A stretch of DNA of 64,000 bases from Asaia lannensis NBRC 102526 (GTDB lineage Bacteria > Pseudomonadota > Alphaproteobacteria > Acetobacterales > Acetobacteraceae), in NCBI RefSeq assembly GCF_024054035.1, contig NZ_JAMXQU010000012.1, forward strand, positions 1 to 64,000, given 5' to 3'. Every line of letters begins with the position of its first letter. The first letter of the stretch is position 1. The notes below the pieces were generated by a model. The model did not search any database, was not told the origin of the DNA, and was given only the letters and a program-made list of their open reading frames with translations. The translations under genes were made by a program, and so were the position numbers. Positions 59,309 to 64,000 of the stretch are shown one piece after another.

Positions 59309-60007
59309 TCAGAAGAGTCCCTTCTGTCTCAGGCTCAGAGGGCTTCGCCTTTCACTGACGACCACGACGTCATGGACGATCATGGACAGGGAACCTGCTT
59401 CCATGCTCAGACGTCGGGCAAAGAGGGTCAGAGGCGATGTCGAGGCATGAAACGCGGCAAGGGTTTTCTGCACACCGATGAACGAGACCGCCTGAAGCGC
59501 CAAGGCGCGGCGAAAAATCGGCGCGGTCGCTGCAAAATCGTCCACGGGCTCATCGGCGAGTAGCCGGTTGCGATTATCGAGATAGAGCAGACGAAACTGC
59601 TCTGGCACGGCAGTATTCATCGCGCCGGAAAGATAGGTGCATAGCTGGTCCCAGTTTCCCAACCGTGGGCGTAATCTGTCTTCGGCCAGTGCGAGCCGGT
59701 CAGCGAGAATCGGAGGAAAACGCAGGAGCAACAGGGCCTTGTCGTTCAGACCCATAGCACGCAGATCGTCGACAGGTGCTGCAAACACGGCAGCCAGACT
59801 GCCGAAGCGATGCATCAGTGCCTTGGCCATCGGCTTGGTGTCACGTCTGGGGATGCTGTGGAAGAGCATCATTTCCAGAATTTCATAATCGGCGAGGCTT
59901 TCCGCCCCTGCTGTCATCACCCGTCGGCGCATACGCTCACGATGGCCGTGCGGTCCTGTCCCCCGAAGATGGTTCGCAGCGACAGGAGAAAATGAGCGTT
60001 TGGCCAT
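59309..60007 (-). CDS. RadC paralog with lost metal-binding motif
   Basis: The start was set at ATG 60007 (MAKRSFSPVAAN), 232 residues. It aligns with RadC over the N-terminal region (LADYEILEMMLFHSIPRRDTK, MAKALMHRFGSLAAVFAA) and EQFRLLYLDNRNRLLAD. Where active RadC has 'HNHPSGDPTPSxxD' it reads FIGVQKTLAAFHASTSPL, so the metal-binding HxH and the aspartate are gone. The fold end (GSLSMIVHDVVVVSERR, SLRQKGL) is kept. It seems to be a maintained pseudo-enzyme, perhaps a partner of the active paralog. It is divergent from uvrD with 27 bases between starts. Confidence 0.8.
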   Translation of the reverse strand: MAKRSFSPVAANHLRGTGPHGHRERMRRRVMTAGAESLADYEILEMMLFHSIPRRDTKPMAKALMHRFGSLAAVFAAPVDDLRAMGLNDKALLLLRFPPILADRLALAEDRLRPRLGNWDQLCTYLSGAMNTAVPEQFRLLYLDNRNRLLADEPVDDFAATAPIFRRALALQAVSFIGVQKTLAAFHASTSPLTLFARRLSMEAGSLSMIVHDVVVVSERRSPLSLRQKGLF

Positions 60008-60034
60008 GCTGGCATTACATTCTATATCGGAAGG

Positions 60035-62263
60035 GTGACGCAATCCCTGACTCCCTCTCCCTCGCCCGATTATCTCGAACGCCTCAATCCCGAACAGAGG
60101 GAAGCGATCGAGACCACGGAAGGCCCGCTTCTGATCCTTGCAGGAGCAGGCACCGGCAAGACGCGCGTTCTCACGACACGCTTTGCCCATATTCTACTCG
60201 ACGGCCGTGCCAGACCCTATCAGATTCTGGCCGTGACCTTCACCAACAAGGCTGCGCGCGAAATGCGCGAGCGCGTCGGTGCGCTTCTTGGGGAGGCGGT
60301 CGATGGCTTGTGGCTTGGCACCTTCCATGCGCTGTGCGCGCGCATGCTGCGCAGACATGCAGAATATGTCGGTCTCACCACCGGCTTTACGATTCTGGAT
60401 ACGGATGATCAGATCCGCCTGACCCGGCAGATCATGGAGCCCTACAGGATCGATACCAAGCGCTGGCCGCCCCAGGCGCTGCTCGGTATTTTCCAGCGTT
60501 GGAAGGATCGCGGCCTGACGCCGGAACAGGTCACAGCAGCAGAAGATACCGATTTCGCGGGCGGTCAGGCACGCAAGCTTTACGCGGCCTATCAGGAGCG
60601 GCTTAAAGCCGTTAATGCCTGCGATTTCGGCGATCTCATGCTGCATACGCTCGAAATCCTGCGCACCCAGCCCGATGTGCTGGCGCAGTATCATCGCCTG
60701 TTTCGCTACATCCTGGTCGATGAGTATCAGGACACCAACACCATCCAGTATCTGTGGCTGCGCCTGCTTGCCAAGAAAGAGCATGGACCGTCCAATATCG
60801 CCTGTGTGGGCGATGACGATCAGTCGATCTATTCGTGGCGTGGCGCGGAAATTGAAAACATCCTTCGCTTCGAAAAGGATTTTCCGGGTGCCAAGGTCGT
60901 GCGTCTCGAGCGCAATTACCGCTCAACAGCCCAGATCCTGGCAGCAGCATCGGGACTGATCGCCCATAATTCCGGCAGGCTCGGCAAGACATTGCGACCC
61001 GGTCGGGACGACGCGCAGGGCGAGAAAGTACAGATCATCAGCGTCTGGGATTCCGATGAGGAAGCCCGCATTGCCGCCGGGGCGATCGAGCGCCTGCGAA
61101 GCGAAGGGCACCCGCTCTCCCAGATCGCCATTCTGATGCGCGCCGGGTTTCAGACGCGACCTTTCGAAGAACGGTTTCTGACACTTGGTCTGCCCTACCG
61201 CGTGGTAGGCGGCCTGCGCTTTTACGAGCGCGCCGAGATACGCGATGCCATGGCCTATATGCGCGTTCTGGCCCAGCCCGCCGACGATCTCGCTTTCGAG
61301 CGTATCGTCAATGTGCCCAAGCGCGGCATCGGCGCAGCAGGCCTGCAGAAGCTCCATCATGAGGCACGCAGCCTGAATGCTCCACTGAGCGCTGGTGTGA
61401 TCCATGCGCTTGAAACCGGCGTGGTCAAGGGAAAGGGAAAAGAAGCGCTTTCCACCCTCATGGATGCCTTCGCCCGGGCACGCGAGACCCGTGACAGCGA
61501 GGGTCATGTGGTCGCAACCGAGCAGTTGCTGGAAGAAAGCGGCTATCTGCAGATGTGGCGTGACGACAAGTCGCCCGAGGCACCGGGGCGTCTGGACAAC
61601 ATCAAGGAGCTTCTGCGCGCGATAGGCGACTTCGGCACGCTCGAAGGCTTCCTAGAGCATGTGGCGCTTGTGACCGAGACCGAAGACAAGGCGAGCGTCG
61701 ATACGGTGAGCCTGATGACGATCCATGGTGCCAAGGGGCTGGAATTCGACACCGTGTTTCTCCCCGGCTGGGAAGAAGGTGTCTTTCCCTCGCAGCGCAG
61801 TCTCGATGAAGGTGGCCTCAAAAGCCTCGAGGAGGAACGCCGCCTAGCTTATGTAGGTATTACGCGTGCGCGCAAACGCGCCATAATAATCCATGCAGCA
61901 CGCAGGCGCATCTATGCCAACTGGCAGGATTCCATGCCGAGCCGCTTCATTGACGAGATACCGTCGGAAACGGTCGAGCATAGCGGCCAGGCCATGCAGG
62001 AACGAAGGCAGCTTGCGCAGCAGAGCTCGATCTTCGCATCGGGTCCGCTTTCGAGCACACGAGGCGGATACAGGGCACCCGCGCCCAAGGTCACCGAGGT
62101 ACTGCCGGACGCCTCACACGGAATTGCCCAGGGCGCACGCGTGTTTCATCAGAAATTCGGTTATGGCACCGTACTGGCTGTCGAGTCCGACAGACTTCAT
62201 ATCAACTTCGAAAAGGCAGGCGAAAAACGCATCATGGCGCATTTTGTGGAACAGGTCTCGTGA
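60035..62263 (+). CDS. UvrD/PcrA-type superfamily 1 DNA helicase
   Basis: The 742-residue protein has the full set of SF1A motifs: LNPEQREAIETTEG (Q motif), AGAGTGKT (36-43), VDEYQDTN, GDDDQSIYSWRGA, LERNYRST, LMTIHGAKGLEFD and EERRLAYVGITRARK. The length and C-terminal region with a Tudor-like end (FGYGTVLAVESDRLHINF) fit UvrD/PcrA. It unwinds DNA in repair and removes RecA filaments. The start is GTG 60035. Its stop overlaps the prmA start by four bases. Confidence 0.95.
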   Translation: MTQSLTPSPSPDYLERLNPEQREAIETTEGPLLILAGAGTGKTRVLTTRFAHILLDGRARPYQILAVTFTNKAAREMRERVGALLGEAVDGLWLGTFHALCARMLRRHAEYVGLTTGFTILDTDDQIRLTRQIMEPYRIDTKRWPPQALLGIFQRWKDRGLTPEQVTAAEDTDFAGGQARKLYAAYQERLKAVNACDFGDLMLHTLEILRTQPDVLAQYHRLFRYILVDEYQDTNTIQYLWLRLLAKKEHGPSNIACVGDDDQSIYSWRGAEIENILRFEKDFPGAKVVRLERNYRSTAQILAAASGLIAHNSGRLGKTLRPGRDDAQGEKVQIISVWDSDEEARIAAGAIERLRSEGHPLSQIAILMRAGFQTRPFEERFLTLGLPYRVVGGLRFYERAEIRDAMAYMRVLAQPADDLAFERIVNVPKRGIGAAGLQKLHHEARSLNAPLSAGVIHALETGVVKGKGKEALSTLMDAFARARETRDSEGHVVATEQLLEESGYLQMWRDDKSPEAPGRLDNIKELLRAIGDFGTLEGFLEHVALVTETEDKASVDTVSLMTIHGAKGLEFDTVFLPGWEEGVFPSQRSLDEGGLKSLEEERRLAYVGITRARKRAIIIHAARRRIYANWQDSMPSRFIDEIPSETVEHSGQAMQERRQLAQQSSIFASGPLSSTRGGYRAPAPKVTEVLPDASHGIAQGARVFHQKFGYGTVLAVESDRLHINFEKAGEKRIMAHFVEQVS

Positions 62264-63156
62264 GCGCATCCAGACGACATGCTTCGGCGCTCGAAACCAT
62301 TTCCGTCACCGTAGCCGATGAGGCGGTGCCTCTCTTCGAGCAGGCCTTTCTGACGGTCTGCACGACGGTCGGTATTTTCGAGGCCAACGAGGATCAGAAC
62401 ATCTGGCGTGTCGAAGGCGTCAAGGATGTAGGCCATGCCGAGGAGGAACTTGCACGCGCACTGACGCTCGCGCGACTGATGACCGGGGTCGATGCCGAGC
62501 TGGTGCGCGAGCGTACCGAAGCCGAAGGCTGGCTTGCGCGCACCTACGAGGCATTCCCGCAGCAGAATGTCGGCAGGCGTTTCGCCATTCGCGGTACGCA
62601 TCTCGCTCCCAGTCACAAGCGCGACCGTCTGACGATCACGCTCGATGCCGGGATCGCCTTCGGCTCGGGTGAGCACGGATCGACGCGCGGCTGCCTGCGT
62701 GCGCTCGAAGACATGGCCTGGCGCAAGCCGCAACGTATTCTCGACATGGGATGCGGCTCGGGCATTCTTGCCATGGCGGCTGCGCAGCTGTTTCACAAGC
62801 GTATCCTTGCCGTCGATATCGAACCATGGTCCGTACGTGTCGCTGCCAGCAACGCCACGCTCAATGGCATCGGCCCGCTGATCGATGCACGTCTGGGCAA
62901 TGGCTGGCTCACGCCCGCAGTCCGTGCGAAGGCGCCTTACGACCTCGTTTTCGCGAATATTCTGGCACGTCCGCTCTGCAAGATGGCCAAATCGCTCGGC
63001 ACGCACCTTGCTCCGGGCGGCACCGTTATTCTCGCCGGACTGCTGACCACCCAGGCACGTATGGTGCTCGCTGCCCATAGAAGACAGGGGCTTGTTCTCG
63101 AAAAACAGTATTACGAGGGCGAATGGTCGACACTGGTACTGCGCCGCCGTGATTGA
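62260..63156 (+). CDS. prmA: Ribosomal protein L11 methyltransferase PrmA
   Basis: The 298-residue protein starts at GTG 62260 inside the uvrD stop. It has the PrmA core: GIAFGSGEHGSTRGCL, the SAM-binding DMGCGSGILAMAAA, and FANILARPLCKMA. It methylates L11 of the large ribosomal subunit. Confidence 0.93.
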   Translation: MSASRRHASALETISVTVADEAVPLFEQAFLTVCTTVGIFEANEDQNIWRVEGVKDVGHAEEELARALTLARLMTGVDAELVRERTEAEGWLARTYEAFPQQNVGRRFAIRGTHLAPSHKRDRLTITLDAGIAFGSGEHGSTRGCLRALEDMAWRKPQRILDMGCGSGILAMAAAQLFHKRILAVDIEPWSVRVAASNATLNGIGPLIDARLGNGWLTPAVRAKAPYDLVFANILARPLCKMAKSLGTHLAPGGTVILAGLLTTQARMVLAAHRRQGLVLEKQYYEGEWSTLVLRRRD

Positions 63157-63649
63157 GCTGCGCGATGCCGGGCCTGAGGATCTGACGGCCATTCTCGCCA
63201 TCACGAACGATGCAATTGCAACGTCCGAGGCGATCTGGGCCACGTCACCTCGCGATCTGGATGAGCGTCGCCGCTGGATGAACGATCGCCAGAGCGCGGG
63301 CTTTCCTGTGGTTGTGGCTGTCGAGAACGGACAGGTTCTCGGTTTCGCCTCCTACGGGCCGTTTCGTGCCTATGAGGGCTATGCCCGCACGGTCGAGCAT
63401 TCGATCTATGTATCGCGTGATGCCCAAAGGCGCGGAATCGGCCGCCTGCTGCTCGATGCCATGGTGACCCACGCACGCGATGCAGGCATGCACGTGCTGA
63501 TTGGCGCGATCACGGCAAGCAACACGGCCTCTATCGCGCTTCATCGCGCTGCCGGTTTTGGCGAAAGCACACCATTACCGGAAATGGGGCATAAATTCGG
63601 GCGCTGGCTCGATCTTGTTTTCATGTACCGGCTTTTCGACAGAAGCTGA
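63149..63649 (+). CDS. GNAT family N-acetyltransferase (phosphinothricin acetyltransferase-like)
   Basis: The 166-residue protein starts at GTG 63149, overlapping the prmA stop. It has the GNAT acetyl-CoA motif RDAQRRGIGRLLLDAM and the pattern of the phosphinothricin/methionine sulfone acetyltransferase subgroup (FASYGPFRAYEGYARTVEHS, SIYVSRDAQRRGIG, MGHKFGRWLDLVFM). It acetylates a small amine or amino-acid analogue. Confidence 0.9.
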   Translation: MIELRDAGPEDLTAILAITNDAIATSEAIWATSPRDLDERRRWMNDRQSAGFPVVVAVENGQVLGFASYGPFRAYEGYARTVEHSIYVSRDAQRRGIGRLLLDAMVTHARDAGMHVLIGAITASNTASIALHRAAGFGESTPLPEMGHKFGRWLDLVFMYRLFDRS

Positions 63650-63675
63650 ATGCGGCTCTTGAAGAGAGAGATCAA

Positions 63676-64000
63676 ATGATGAGCATCATCCCCCTCGCCA
63701 ATCGTCAGACGCTTGTTCGAAAAGAACTCGAGGCCAGCGGCGTCGACGGTTTTCTGCTCACGCGTGGCGATGAATTCCTCGGAGAATACGTTGCGCCCTA
63801 TGCCGAACGGCTCGCCTGGCTGACCGGATTTACCGGGAGCGCCGGACTGGCCATCGTGCTGCGCGACAACGCTGCTGTCTTTTCGGACGGGCGCTACACC
63901 AGCCAGTTGCAGGATCAGGTCGAGGCAACGCAGTGGGAACGGCTGCATCTCACCAAGCAGCCCCCCGCGGCATGGCTCGCCCATAATGCGAAGGGCCTGC
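63676..64000 (+). CDS. Aminopeptidase P family protein, N-terminal part
   Basis: A frame starts at ATG 63676 (a second ATG follows at 63679) and runs off the window after 108 residues. It reads like the creatinase-type N-terminal domain of Xaa-Pro aminopeptidases (GVDGFLLTRGDEFLGEYVAP, RLAWLTGFTGSAG, VFSDGRYTSQL). The metallopeptidase half lies beyond the window. Confidence 0.88.
   Translation, partial: MMSIIPLANRQTLVRKELEASGVDGFLLTRGDEFLGEYVAPYAERLAWLTGFTGSAGLAIVLRDNAAVFSDGRYTSQLQDQVEATQWERLHLTKQPPAAWLAHNAKGL

Noticed and set aside
1-64000. CRISPR arrays, rRNA and tRNA genes
   Set aside because: No regularly spaced repeats and no convincing RNA gene signatures were found by reading both strands; a covariance-model scan was not possible here.

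Overview
The window looks like chromosomal DNA of an acetic acid bacterium (Acetobacteraceae, Alphaproteobacteria). The clues are a fused BcsA-BcsB cellulose synthase with bcsC and bcsD, a complete alphaproteobacterial general stress response module (phyR, nepR, ecfG-type sigma factors, HisKA_2 kinase), a DUF1013/TrcR-type regulator, a SigF/NrsF pair and a Hint-domain protein of a kind common in Acetobacteraceae. The bcs operon mixes bcsD with bcsP- and bcsQ-like genes, which would suit an Asaia-like lineage, but the sequence alone does not settle the genus.

Layout. 0-2.5 kb: mobile debris. The left end of an IS5-type element runs off position 1. It is followed by an AT-rich secreted protein of unknown function, and by a tyrosine recombinase with a perfect 11-6-11 dif-like palindrome just upstream and a truncated small ORF just downstream. 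2.4-9.2 kb: a LysR regulator divergent from seven electrophile/peroxide detoxification genes (three GST-fold proteins, an Old Yellow Enzyme, a peroxiredoxin-like protein, a carboxymuconolactone-decarboxylase-like protein, an SDR). 9.3-13.7 kb: a sigF-nrsF stress regulon with exported MsrB and MsrA, a cytochrome b561-like protein with a molybdopterin oxidoreductase lipoprotein, and a Met-rich repeat protein. Three GTAAC[C/T]-N16-CGAA promoters tie it together. 13.9-17.6 kb: a LysR/NmrA pair and an AI-2E family protein. 18-24.6 kb: an island of a GH66 dextranase-like enzyme, a Crp/Fnr regulator and a Hint protein among three decayed IS5-type transposases. 24.6-31 kb: an XRE regulator with an SDR, a small helical protein, DUF1330, YitT, and a ThDP-dependent 2-oxo-acid decarboxylase divergent from a LysR regulator.

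31-42.4 kb (minus strand): the cellulose operon bcsZ-bcsP-bcsQ-bcsAB-bcsC-bcsD, with overlapping or nearly touching genes. 42.8-47.2 kb: the general stress response module, with two EcfG-type sigma genes. 47.2-64 kb: housekeeping genes (uup, a Gfo/Idh dehydrogenase, secDF, mscL, rpmE, an hsp20 gene with a structured leader that may be an RNA thermometer, trcR, purEK, two radC paralogs, uvrD, prmA, a GNAT gene), ending inside an aminopeptidase P gene.

The genes suggest three linked themes: cytosolic electrophile detoxification, periplasmic repair of oxidised methionine under SigF, and extracellular polysaccharide synthesis next to the general stress switch. No tRNA, rRNA or CRISPR array was seen.
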